Positions 1 to 8,500 of a stretch of 40,419 nucleotides of DNA are shown here, piece after piece. Under the pieces are notes generated by a model. The model had not been told where the DNA came from. It did no database searches and worked only from the letters and a program-made list of their open reading frames with translations. Numbering within the stretch: position 1 is the first letter of the stretch; each line of letters starts with the position of its first letter. The position numbers were made by a program, and so were the translations under genes. The stretch spans positions 1-40,419 of the forward strand of contig SUUN01000003.1 of assembly GCA_015062495.1 (NCBI GenBank), read 5' to 3'. The DNA comes from Alphaproteobacteria bacterium. GTDB taxonomy: Bacteria; Pseudomonadota; Alphaproteobacteria; Rs-D84.

Positions 1-86
1 ATGCACAAATGTTAAACGGCCATTTTTGCCCGAAATTCAGGCTGTATTATGCGGAAATCTGGGATTTTTTGTTGTGTAGCATATGT

Positions 87-126
87 GGAGTCAGAGTCCG
101 GAGTTCTACCATTAAACTATGCCCCA
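87..126 (-). pseudogene. 5' half of a tRNA-Gln (CTG) gene, truncated
   Basis: Read on the minus strand, the acceptor 5' strand TGGGGCA, a D arm GTTTAATGGTAGAAC and the anticodon arm CCGGA-CTCTGAC-TCC are all present, giving anticodon CTG. After that the sequence stops matching a tRNA: the 3' side of the anticodon stem pairs at only three positions, and no T arm (TTCGAAT) or matching TGCCCCA acceptor strand follows down to position 1. A strong promoter stands directly upstream. This is therefore a tRNA gene interrupted in the anticodon arm by something that continues off the left edge, or a displaced 5' fragment at an integration junction. A split or intron-bearing gene cannot be excluded. Confidence 0.6.
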
Positions 127-137
127 ATGCGACGCGC

Positions 138-166
138 ATTATATAACGCAAAAAAACAAAAATCAA
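138..166 (-). promoter_or_regulatory. promoter of the truncated tRNA-Gln
   Basis: On the minus strand TTGATT, a 17-nt spacer and TATAAT. The predicted start is about 5 nt before the tRNA 5' end, as expected for a tRNA promoter. Confidence 0.6.
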
Positions 167-245
167 TCAAAATATTTATATGAAATCACCCCTAGTGCAT
201 CAAGCGCCAAAAACATCAATAATTATGACCAAGGGGGAAACACAC

Positions 246-1325
246 ATGACACACATAAAAATACTAAGCGCACTGGTTGCGTGCCTGACATTGATACAAT
301 CTGCCGACGCATGCACCGGCATAACACTGAAATCCAAAGACGACGCAACAATCGTCGCCCGCACCATTGATTGGTCGGGAACCGAAATGAACAATATCTA
401 TACCGTCGTTCCACGCGGTCACGCGACGCAATCATTACTGCCCGATGGGACAATGAATGGACTGTCGTACATATCGTTGTATGGTTATGTCGGCATGGCG
501 GTTGAACAGCCTGAATTTGTCGTCGACGGCACGAACGAAGCCGGCCTGTCCGCCGCCCTGTTCTATTTTCCAAACTATGGCGAATACAAGCCATATAACC
601 CCGCCGACCAGGATATTTCCCTGGCCGATTTCCAGGTTGTATCATGGATACTGTCACGATTTTCCACCATCGACCAGGTCAAAGCCGCCATCAACGATGT
701 ACGCATTATCAACATAGACCCGTCCGCATCCACCGTACATTGGCGCATCACTGAACCATCCGGCCGCCAGGTTGTTATGGAAATCGTCGACGGCGTGCCG
801 AACTTCTATGAAAACGAAATCGGTGTGTTAACAAATTCACCCGGATTCCAGTGGCAAACCACAAACCTGAACAACTATGTCAATCTGCATCCCGGTGGCG
901 CAGGCCCAACCAAGTTCGGTCCAATTGACCTGCGGGCATTTGGTTCGGGATCTGGGTTCTTGGGCCTGCCGGGGGACTTTACCCCGCCATCACGCTTTGT
1001 TCGTGCGGCATTCCTGAAAACATATTCATTGGAACAGCCGACCGCCATGGACACCGTGAACCAGGCATTTCATCTGTTAAACAACTTTGATGTGCCATTG
1101 GGGGTTCAATTCGCCGTTGGCCGCGCCCCGAACAATATGCCGTCTGCGACCCAGTGGACTGTGGCGACCGACCTGAAAAACATGACGATATATTATCACA
1201 CCATGTACAACCGCACAATTCGCAGCATTGATATGAAATCCATAGACTTTGCGACCGTCCCATTCCAGTATCATGCGCTGGACACGGCCAAGCGGCAAAC
1301 GATTGTACCGGTTCAAATCAATTAA
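246..1325 (+). CDS. exported choloylglycine hydrolase family (bile salt hydrolase / penicillin V acylase)
   Basis: A 359-residue Ntn hydrolase that cleaves linear amide bonds, either glyco/tauro-conjugated bile acids or acyl-homoserine-lactone/penicillin V-like substrates. The start at 246 is set by AAGGGGG at 231-237, 8 nt upstream; the in-frame ATG at 180 lacks this. Residues 1-22 form a signal peptide ending S-A-D-A, and cleavage would expose Cys23 as N-terminal nucleophile. Seen after it: Arg and Asp at the family spacing (ARTIDW, 16 and 19 residues after Cys), Asn in DGTNEAGL, Asn in GVLTNSPGF, and Arg in SRFVRA. These match the known catalytic set. It should act in the periplasm or outside the cell. 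It appears monocistronic. Substrate preference cannot be read from the sequence. Confidence 0.88.
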   Translation: MTHIKILSALVACLTLIQSADACTGITLKSKDDATIVARTIDWSGTEMNNIYTVVPRGHATQSLLPDGTMNGLSYISLYGYVGMAVEQPEFVVDGTNEAGLSAALFYFPNYGEYKPYNPADQDISLADFQVVSWILSRFSTIDQVKAAINDVRIINIDPSASTVHWRITEPSGRQVVMEIVDGVPNFYENEIGVLTNSPGFQWQTTNLNNYVNLHPGGAGPTKFGPIDLRAFGSGSGFLGLPGDFTPPSRFVRAAFLKTYSLEQPTAMDTVNQAFHLLNNFDVPLGVQFAVGRAPNNMPSATQWTVATDLKNMTIYYHTMYNRTIRSIDMKSIDFATVPFQYHALDTAKRQTIVPVQIN

Positions 1326-1366
1326 CCCGCCCACGAACCGGGTGCATATTTTTAGTGAACAAATCC

Positions 1367-1394
1367 TTGCAATTTCTAAAAAAACACATATAAT
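1367..1394 (+). promoter_or_regulatory. rpsA promoter
   Basis: TTGCAA, 16 nt, TATAAT. Transcription would start near 1401, giving a leader of about 120 nt before the ATG at 1521. Confidence 0.6.
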
Positions 1395-1462
1395 TAGTGC
1401 GATTTTGCGGGTGGGCGCATTATCAATCCGATTAACCCCACAAGACCCCCAGAGAGATTTTA

Positions 1463-1498
1463 GGTGGCCTGCCACCCGAAACCTTGGTGAAGGGTGGC
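1463..1498 (+). promoter_or_regulatory. rpsA leader with competing hairpins
   Basis: GCCACCC (1471-1477) can pair perfectly with GGGTGGC (1492-1498), or its first five to six bases with GGTGG(C) just upstream (1463-1468). The two stems exclude each other. They lie 23-58 nt before the ATG at 1521, which has no Shine-Dalgarno sequence. This resembles the E. coli rpsA case, where a folded leader rather than an SD drives initiation and S1 represses itself. The functional claim is inference. Confidence 0.4.
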
Positions 1499-1520
1499 AA
1501 ACTTTGATGAATATTTTCTT

Positions 1521-3209
1521 ATGAAAGATTTATCCAAAGATTTATTTAATCCTGTATCTGGCGAAGATTTTGTCCAGATGTTTGACGCGAACTATGGTTC
1601 CCAAGAAACTTTACAAGGCTATGCAACCAAGGGTACTGTAAAAGATATCCGTGGTGATTTTGCAATGGTCGACGTTGGTTTAAAATCCGAAGGTCGCGTT
1701 CCATTAAAAGAATTCGGTGCATCTGTACCCGTCGTTGGCGACATCATTGACGTTTTTGTTGAACGTTATGAATCCCGCGAAGGCACAGCCGTTCTGTCAT
1801 ATACCAAGGCCCGCGCTGAAAAGGCATGGAAAGACCTGGAAAAGACAGTTGCCGAAGGTATCGACCCAGAAGGTACAATTATCGATGTTGTACGTGGTGG
1901 CTTTACTGTTGACATCAATGGCGTATTTGCATTTATGCCATCATCCCAGGTTGACCACAAACCAATCCGCGATGCAAAATCATTGATTGGGTTAAAGGAC
2001 AAATTCCGCGTATTGAAAATGGACGCTTTGCGCACAAACGCAATCGTATCACGTCGCGCGATTCAGTCTGACACAATCGCAGCGGCGCAGAAAGAAGCGA
2101 TGAAGAACATTTCCCTGGGCGCAGTCCTGGAAGGTACAGTGAAAAACATCACAGATTACGGTGTATTCGTTGATTTGGGCGGCATCGATGGTCTGTTACA
2201 CGTAACCGACTTGTCTTGGAAACGCGTAAATCACCCACGCGAATTGGTTCACGTTGGTGAAAAGATTCAGGTCAAAGTTATCCAGTTCGACCCAGAATCA
2301 CATCGCATTTCCTTGGGCATGAAACAACTGGAAGAAGACCCATGGGAAACAGCATCCCGTGCATTCAATGTTGGCGACACAGTATCGGGCAAAGTATCAT
2401 CTTTGACAGATTACGGTGCATTCATTGATCTGGGCAACAATATCGAAGGTCTGGTTCACATGTCTGAACTGTCCTGGACAAACAAGAACATCCACCCCAG
2501 CAAAGTTCTGCAAAACGGCATGGATGTAAACGTTGTTGTTTTGGGCATCGACCAGGATAAACGTCGTATTTCATTGGGCTATAAACAGCTGCAACCAAAT
2601 CCATGGAAACAGTTTGCTGAAACCCACAATGTTGGCGATGTAATCACAGGCCCAATCAAAAACACAACTGAATTCGGTCTGTTCGTTGCCTTGACCCCAG
2701 AATTGGACGGTATGGTTCACATTTCTGACCTGTCATGGAACAAACTGGACGAAGAAGAACTGAAGAAATTCGTTCGTGGCCAGGAAGTAACCGCGAAAAT
2801 CTTGGACATCAATCCAGAAAAAGAACGCGTTACACTGGGCATCAAACAGTTGACAGAAAGTGCTGAAAACAACTCGGCTTCTTTAAAGAAAGGCGCGGTT
2901 GTATGCGGCACAGTTTCCGAAATCACACCTGATGAATTGGTTTTGACATTGGCGGGCGATGTACGCGGTATTATCCGTCGCACAGACCTGTCCCGTGAAA
3001 AATCAGAACAGGACACATCAAAATACAGCGTTGGCGACAGCGTCGAAGCATCCGTTGTTTCCGTCGAAGACAACACTGTTAAATTGTCTGTCCGTGCTCT
3101 GCAGGTGACATTGGAAAAGCAGGCAGTCAAAGAATTCGCAAACGAAGCCGATTCCGGCTCTGTTTTGGGCGACATCTTGGGCGCAGCTATCGAAAACAGC
3201 AAAAAATAA
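1521..3209 (+). CDS. rpsA: 30S ribosomal protein S1
   Basis: 562 residues, close to the 557 of E. coli S1. Six S1 (OB-fold) repeats can be followed: two diverged N-terminal ones that bind the ribosome, then well-conserved RNA-binding repeats with the G-x-V-x2-I-T-D-Y-G-V/A-F-V/I-D-L-G signature, and a weak sixth repeat near the C-terminus. S1 brings structured or SD-less mRNAs to the 30S subunit, which matters here because several genes in this window look leaderless. An in-frame GTG at 1494 would add nine residues (MANFDEYFL), but it sits inside a predicted stem with its only purine tract directly abutting it, so the ATG at 1521 is preferred. The gene is followed by a strong intrinsic terminator. 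Confidence 0.93.
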   Translation: MKDLSKDLFNPVSGEDFVQMFDANYGSQETLQGYATKGTVKDIRGDFAMVDVGLKSEGRVPLKEFGASVPVVGDIIDVFVERYESREGTAVLSYTKARAEKAWKDLEKTVAEGIDPEGTIIDVVRGGFTVDINGVFAFMPSSQVDHKPIRDAKSLIGLKDKFRVLKMDALRTNAIVSRRAIQSDTIAAAQKEAMKNISLGAVLEGTVKNITDYGVFVDLGGIDGLLHVTDLSWKRVNHPRELVHVGEKIQVKVIQFDPESHRISLGMKQLEEDPWETASRAFNVGDTVSGKVSSLTDYGAFIDLGNNIEGLVHMSELSWTNKNIHPSKVLQNGMDVNVVVLGIDQDKRRISLGYKQLQPNPWKQFAETHNVGDVITGPIKNTTEFGLFVALTPELDGMVHISDLSWNKLDEEELKKFVRGQEVTAKILDINPEKERVTLGIKQLTESAENNSASLKKGAVVCGTVSEITPDELVLTLAGDVRGIIRRTDLSREKSEQDTSKYSVGDSVEASVVSVEDNTVKLSVRALQVTLEKQAVKEFANEADSGSVLGDILGAAIENSKK

Positions 3210-3231
3210 TTTGTAAATATATAAATTGTTT

Positions 3232-3261
3232 CACCGTCTGCCTGGCAGACGGTGTTTTTTT
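3232..3261 (+). terminator. rpsA terminator
   Basis: An 11-bp perfect stem (CACCGTCTGCC / GGCAGACGGTG) with a single-base gap, followed by seven T residues. Confidence 0.9.
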
Positions 3262-3278
3262 ATGATAGAATCTACAAT

Positions 3279-3836
3279 ATGAATAACAAAAAACAAATCA
3301 TCGTTATGATGGGCGGCCCCGGCGTTGGCAAGGGGACATTTTCACGCATGTTAATGGCGCGCCACCCCCTGACACATATCGAGGCCGGCGCCCTGCTTCG
3401 CGCCGAACCAGCAGATTCCGAAATTGGCAAATTAATATCGGCGGGCAACCTTGTGCCAGATAAATTGGTCTGTGATTTAATGGCACAAAAAATTTCAAAC
3501 CATGATATGATTCTGGATGGATTCCCCCGCACACTGGGCCAGGCAAAATGGTTGGTTCAAAATTATGCCGACAAATTTGATATCCATGTCCTGTATTTGG
3601 CAACCGATGACGCAACATTAATTGCCCGCATCCAAAAACGCATCCGCGATGGCACAAAACGCGCCGATGACGCCACGATGGATATCATCCGCCACCGTCT
3701 GGAAAATTTTCAGCGCATCACCATGCCCGCAGTTAATTGGTTACGCACCGCCCCCGGCATAAAATTCAGTGAAATAAACGCCACCGGCGACGCATCCGAC
3801 AACTTCGCCGAAATAATATCCGCATTGGGCAAATAA
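3279..3836 (+). CDS. adk: adenylate kinase, short-lid form
   Basis: 186 residues. Interconverts ATP + AMP and 2 ADP in the cytoplasm. Visible: P-loop GGPGVGKGT at about 12-20, the AMP-site motif DGFPRT, and R-I-x-K-R-I-R-D-G-T-K-R-A-D-D, the reduced lid typical of short bacterial adenylate kinases that lack the 27-residue zinc-type lid. The ATG at 3279 is chosen because an upstream GTG at 3252 lies in the rpsA terminator. No SD is visible; TAGAAT at 3266-3271 ends 7 nt before the ATG, so a leaderless mRNA is possible, although no good -35 box is seen. Confidence 0.9.
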   Translation: MNNKKQIIVMMGGPGVGKGTFSRMLMARHPLTHIEAGALLRAEPADSEIGKLISAGNLVPDKLVCDLMAQKISNHDMILDGFPRTLGQAKWLVQNYADKFDIHVLYLATDDATLIARIQKRIRDGTKRADDATMDIIRHRLENFQRITMPAVNWLRTAPGIKFSEINATGDASDNFAEIISALGK

Positions 3837-3923
3837 AAAACGCCCACAGGCGCAGAATTCCAAGACTCCAAGCAATTTCCTTATGCCGAATCCAAACGGT
3901 GGTTTGTTTTCGACATATTTTCT
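3834..3923 (-). ncRNA. candidate small RNA antisense to the 3' flank of adk
   Basis: On the minus strand TTGACT (3958-3953), 17 nt and CAAAAT (3935-3930) form a plausible promoter. About 75 nt downstream lies CGCC-TGTG-GGCG followed by TTTTTT (3852-3835), a small intrinsic terminator with no annotated minus-strand gene to serve. The implied RNA is about 85-90 nt and includes one arm of the long inverted repeat at 3894-3990. Weak stem and modest -10, so tentative. Confidence 0.25.
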
Positions 3924-3990
3924 GAAGCAATTTTGGCGCAATTTCAAAAGAAAGTCAATCCCATTTTATGCCGAATCTAAACCACCGTTT
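3881..3990. repeat. paired repeats: direct TTATGCCGAATC and inverted 12-mer
   Basis: TTATGCCGAATC occurs at 3881-3892 and 3966-3977 in direct orientation. Immediately after each copy comes AAACGGTGGTTT (3894-3905) or its exact reverse complement AAACCACCGTTT (3979-3990). The arms could form a 12-bp stem over a 73-nt loop. The block lies between adk and the secreted-protein gene at 4024. Confidence 0.7.
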
Positions 3991-4023
3991 AGACATGACA
4001 AAAGAATAATGGGAGAGCAAAAT

Positions 4024-5106
4024 ATGTCAAAATTATCTTTTTTGGGTAAATTCAGATTCAACCTGGTCATTGGTTTATTTTTTTCGTCGGTTATATTCCC
4101 CGCATACGCCGACAGATGTTCCGTCTGCGAAGAATTGATGTATCGTGTCGATGATAGTTGTGGTTCTATTTGGTGCAGAACACCTAGTGACCTGATGGAT
4201 ATGATTGATGACAAAGGTGCAGAAATTGCAAATGAATCACAAATGGAAGACGAAACCGCAATCGATATCGCAAACGAAATTTCTGGCTATTTTGACACAT
4301 ACAGACAACTGTACAATTACTGGACCACAAATTCTGACCCCACAGGATTTTGTACCGGGCTTGAAATATGTGGTTCAGACTCTGATATTGTCGTGGACTC
4401 TCCATGCCCAATCGTAACCAGCTATTTTACCACCAACCCATCAATGCCACGTGGCGCAATAATAAAGGTCGACGAATCCTGCCTTTCATATGAACAAAGT
4501 CAAAACTATTTAAACAATCCTGGCGATATAACTAACTGTTCCACCCTAGAAGAAATCCCCGTTATGTATTGCGATACTGACTTAACATCATGCAGTGGCC
4601 CCAATTACGTCACCTATGGTGTGATTTTTAGTTGCACCAGATGCGAAGGCAGATATGGCCTTAACCCACTCGAAATAGTTTATGGCAATTTTTCCACCAC
4701 AATGTATGGATTTGGTTGCAGCGTCTGTAATTATTGCTCAACATGTACCGACGATACATCATGGACCACTGATTCATCAACCACATCCAGACAATACCGT
4801 GACTATGCCGATTGCAGTTGCGAAAACCAAACCTGCGAATACGAAAGGCATTATCGCTGTGCACCGGGATATTATAATAAATACAATTGGGCCACATCAA
4901 CCAGCACGTCAAATTTCAATTGCACTCGTTGTCCCGCGGTATCTGGCGCATATACAAACAGCGCAATGACCACCCAGGCATATGGGACATCGGTTGGCGG
5001 AACCATTGGCGCAACAACATGTTATATGCCAAACGGCACATACTATGAATCATCCGGCGAATTTGCAATATCTGGCGCAGGTGTTAGTTGCAAATACAGT
5101 GAATAA
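4024..5106 (+). CDS. secreted Cys-rich protein with C-x2-GYY ... C-x2-CP module
   Basis: 360 residues, family not recognised. GGGAGAG at 4011-4017 fixes the start at 4024. Residues 1-28 are a signal peptide (charged start, hydrophobic core, cleavage after A-Y-A). The mature protein begins with a C-x2-C pair, has an acidic stretch at about 60-80, and carries roughly two dozen cysteines, most in the C-terminal half, spaced like small disulfide modules. Near the end come R-C-A-P-G-Y-Y ... C-T-R-C-P and the terminal tail C-K-Y-S-E. The 19676 protein has the same order of features and ends C-F-Y-S-E, so the two are paralogs. Probably exported and disulfide-bonded at the surface or in the periplasm; no function is assigned. 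Confidence 0.8.
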   Translation: MSKLSFLGKFRFNLVIGLFFSSVIFPAYADRCSVCEELMYRVDDSCGSIWCRTPSDLMDMIDDKGAEIANESQMEDETAIDIANEISGYFDTYRQLYNYWTTNSDPTGFCTGLEICGSDSDIVVDSPCPIVTSYFTTNPSMPRGAIIKVDESCLSYEQSQNYLNNPGDITNCSTLEEIPVMYCDTDLTSCSGPNYVTYGVIFSCTRCEGRYGLNPLEIVYGNFSTTMYGFGCSVCNYCSTCTDDTSWTTDSSTTSRQYRDYADCSCENQTCEYERHYRCAPGYYNKYNWATSTSTSNFNCTRCPAVSGAYTNSAMTTQAYGTSVGGTIGATTCYMPNGTYYESSGEFAISGAGVSCKYSE

Positions 5107-5170
5107 AAATCCCCCATCCGGGCCCCGCGCAAAAGAATGTTTGCGTGGGTGGACATTGGGGGATTTTTTT
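5105..5170. terminator. bidirectional terminator between the 4024 gene and bamE
   Basis: AAAATCCCCCA pairs with TGGGGGATTTT across about 40 nt; an inner hairpin CGCAAA / TTTGCG fills the loop. T-runs are present on both strands. It serves the converging genes on either side. Confidence 0.75.
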
Positions 5171-5597
5171 ACTGTCCCATACCGGCCGGACTAAATCGTC
5201 CAATATTGTTAAACAATTCTTCGATTGCGTTCAGCTCAATCGCCGCGGGGATTTCTGTTTCGCCCTCGGCAATCTGGACATCCGGCAAATCCGCATCGTG
5301 TAAAACCTGGGTTTTCAATACCCGGTTGCCACGCACCCATGCCAACAAAACCGTCTCGTCGGTAAATGTCGGTGCCAATGGCCCGCGATAGTTTTCATCC
5401 GCGCCATAGTACACCCAAACTTCGTCCCCATACATAGTCTTGACCTGGGGCGCACCAATTTTTTCAATTAACGCCGATGTTGTTTTAATATTCGCAACCT
5501 GGGACGCCAAATCATCGGGGAACACATACCCGCGATGTTTGGTCTGAAATGTACAGGCCGAAAACAATACAAACGCACATAAAATAATTTTTTTCAT
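5169..5597 (-). CDS. bamE: BamE/SmpA-like outer-membrane lipoprotein
   Basis: 142 residues. A lipoprotein signal peptide ends in the lipobox F-S-A-C with Cys15 as acylation site. The mature part starts HRGYVFPDDL and continues with a short helix-strand fold (I-x-K-I-G-A-P-Q-V ... E-V-W-V-Y-Y-G) typical of BamE, a non-essential subunit of the BAM complex that inserts beta-barrel proteins in the outer membrane. About 60 extra C-terminal residues are lineage-specific. The gene starts 2 nt after the nifJ stop, with an SD (GGAAGG) inside the end of nifJ, so the two are co-transcribed although functionally unrelated. Family call is by pattern recognition only. Confidence 0.75.
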   Translation of the reverse strand: MKKIILCAFVLFSACTFQTKHRGYVFPDDLASQVANIKTTSALIEKIGAPQVKTMYGDEVWVYYGADENYRGPLAPTFTDETVLLAWVRGNRVLKTQVLHDADLPDVQIAEGETEIPAAIELNAIEELFNNIGRFSPAGMGQ

Positions 5598-5599
5598 AC

Positions 5600-8500
5600 C
5601 TAGCCTTCCCCATTTTCTTTGACAACCGGTTTATTCAGCATTGCAAACTGCGCAATATGTTTTTTCAATTCACTTTTATACGCATTGTTTGCCTTGGCCA
5701 TATCAACCAGTTTGTTAAACTGCGGATTTGCCGCACGCGCCGCACCGAAACGCGATTCTGTTTTCAAGAAATCTTCCAACGGCAACGGATTATCAACATT
5801 TGAATCCATGGTCAATGGATTATGCCCCGCGGCAATCAGGCGCGGGTCAAATCGGAACAACGGCCACGCACCGGTCTGAACCATCTGCATTTGGTGTTCC
5901 ACGCCATTTTGCAGTGCGAACCCATGCGCAATACATGGTGCATACGCCAATATGATTGACGGCCCATTAAACGATGCCGCTTCGCGGAATGCACGTATTG
6001 CCTGGGCCTGGTTTGCCCCCAGTGCAATTTGTGCGACATATGCGCCACTCATCATCGCAATCATACCTAAATCTTTTTTGGCGTGTTCTTTACCGCCAAT
6101 TGCGAATTTCATACTGGCACCAAACGGCGTAGACTTAGACTGCTGGCCACCGGTGTTCGAATACCCTTCGGTATCCAGAACCAATATATTCACATTTTCA
6201 CCGCTGTGTAATATATGGTCAACACCGCCATACCCAATATCATACGCCCAACCGTCGCCACCGATAATCCACACAGATTTATCGACGACTTCACCAATCA
6301 GGCTTTCCGCCAGACGCGCGCGCGGCCCGTCAATTTTCGCCAACTGTTTACGCAGTTCTACTTCCAACGCGCGCTGTTTTACGGCATCTGTTTCATCAAA
6401 TATATCTTCGACATTTTCAATTCCCAATTCGAACAACAACGCCCGCAGATTATCACGCTTCTGGTTCAATGCCAAACGCATACCCAAACCATATTCCGCA
6501 TTATCTTCGAACAGTGAATTTGACCACGCCGGCCCACGACCATTTGCGTCACGTGTCCACGGTGTCGTTGGCAAATTCGCCCCATAAATCGATGAACAAC
6601 CCGTTGCATTGGCAACCACCATCCGTTCCCCAAACAGGTGCGACAACAATTTTACATACGGCGTTTCACCACACCCCGCACACGCACCCGGAAATTCAAA
6701 GTAATGTGGCAACAATTCCACATGCTTTGGAATATTCAGGTTTAATTTTTCGCGTTCCATATCCGGCAATTTTTCGGCCGCATTAAATGCCGCCTGATTA
6801 TCCGCCATAACGTCCGCCGCACGCACCATAGACAGCGCCCCCGTCGGACAATTTTTCACACACACATTACATCCCGTACAATCGGCCGGCGAAATATTAA
6901 TTGTGAAATACATATCCGGCCCCAATTCTGGTGTCTTCATCGGTACAACTTTGATACCCTTGGCGCGCGCCGCATCGACCTGGTCTGCGGTCAAAGCCTT
7001 GATCCGAATAACCGCATGTGGGCACAGCATTGAACACTTGCCACATTGGATACACTTATCAATATCAACGGTTGCCACCTTATCCGATATGGCACGTTTT
7101 TCGTATTTTGATGTACCAACCGGATACTGCCCCGCGCCAAATTCACCATCGACCCGGAAACGCGAAACAGGAATCGCATCCCCACGCTGTGCCGCCATTT
7201 CGCCTAATGTCCCTGCAATTTCCGCCGGCGTATCCAATGTCATAGCCGGCACGAAATCCGGCGCAAAATTCGACACCGACGATGGCATGTCAAATTTATG
7301 CAAAAATTCCGCCGCGCGATCGACCGCCGCCCAGTTTGCCTGAACAACGTCCATGCCCTTCTTTTTATATGTTTTTTCGATTGCAGCCTTGGCACTGATT
7401 GCGGCCTGGGCTGGATCTATAACATTGGTCAGGTTAAAGAAGTTCAACATAATAAACGTATTTATGCGATTACCCAATCCCAATTCTGCAGCCGCACGAT
7501 TCGCATCCAAGAAATAAACATTTGCACGAATCCGCATCAAGTGTTCCTGGGTATCGCGTGGCAAATTCGCAAACGCAACATCCGGTGTCATCGATGTGTT
7601 AATCATCACCGTACCGCCTGCACGCAGACCACGGAACACATCAAAACGTTGCGCAATCATAAAGTTTGAAACACTGATAAAATCTGCCACTTCGACCAAG
7701 TACTGACTTTTAATCGGCGCATCTGAAAAACGAATATGCGATGCGGTTAAGCCACCTGATTTTTTAGAATCATACACAGCATAAGACTGTGGATACAAAT
7801 CAGAATTTTCCCCAACAATCTTAACAATATTTTTTACCGCGCCAACTGTACCATCACTGCCGATACCATATAAAATTGCAGTCTTGAAATTCGGATCTTC
7901 GACTGCGAACGCCGGATCAGTCTTTAACGACAACCCCATCAAATCATCTTCAATTCCAACTGTAAAGTTATGATGTAATTGTCCCCGCATCAGGTTTTCA
8001 TAAATCGCCTTAACATCACGCGGTTTAAATTCCTTGGACCCCAGTCCATATCGTCCACCAAATACCGCAACACCATCCGCTACAACCGACTTTACATCCT
8101 GGTACAGCGGCTCACCAATACTGCCCGGTTCTTTGGTACGATCCAGCACCGCAATTGCCCGCACAGATTTTGGCAACACACGACGGAACGCATCAACCGG
8201 GAACGGCCGATACAAATGTACCTTGACCAATCCCAATCCACGTGGCAGGTGTGGCAATGTTTCTTCAATCGTGTCAACCGCGCTGCCCATAGCGACGATA
8301 ACAAATTCCGCATTTTCATCACCCACATAATCGACCAGGTTATATTTGCGCCCCGTCAGTTCCGCAAACTCATCCATACACCTCTGAACAATTTCCGGTG
8401 TTTTTTCATACAGTGGGTTTGCCGCTTCGCGTCCCTGGAAATAGACATCTGGGTTTTGCGCAGTCCCACGGATTGTCGGCCGGTCCGGTGTCATACCACG

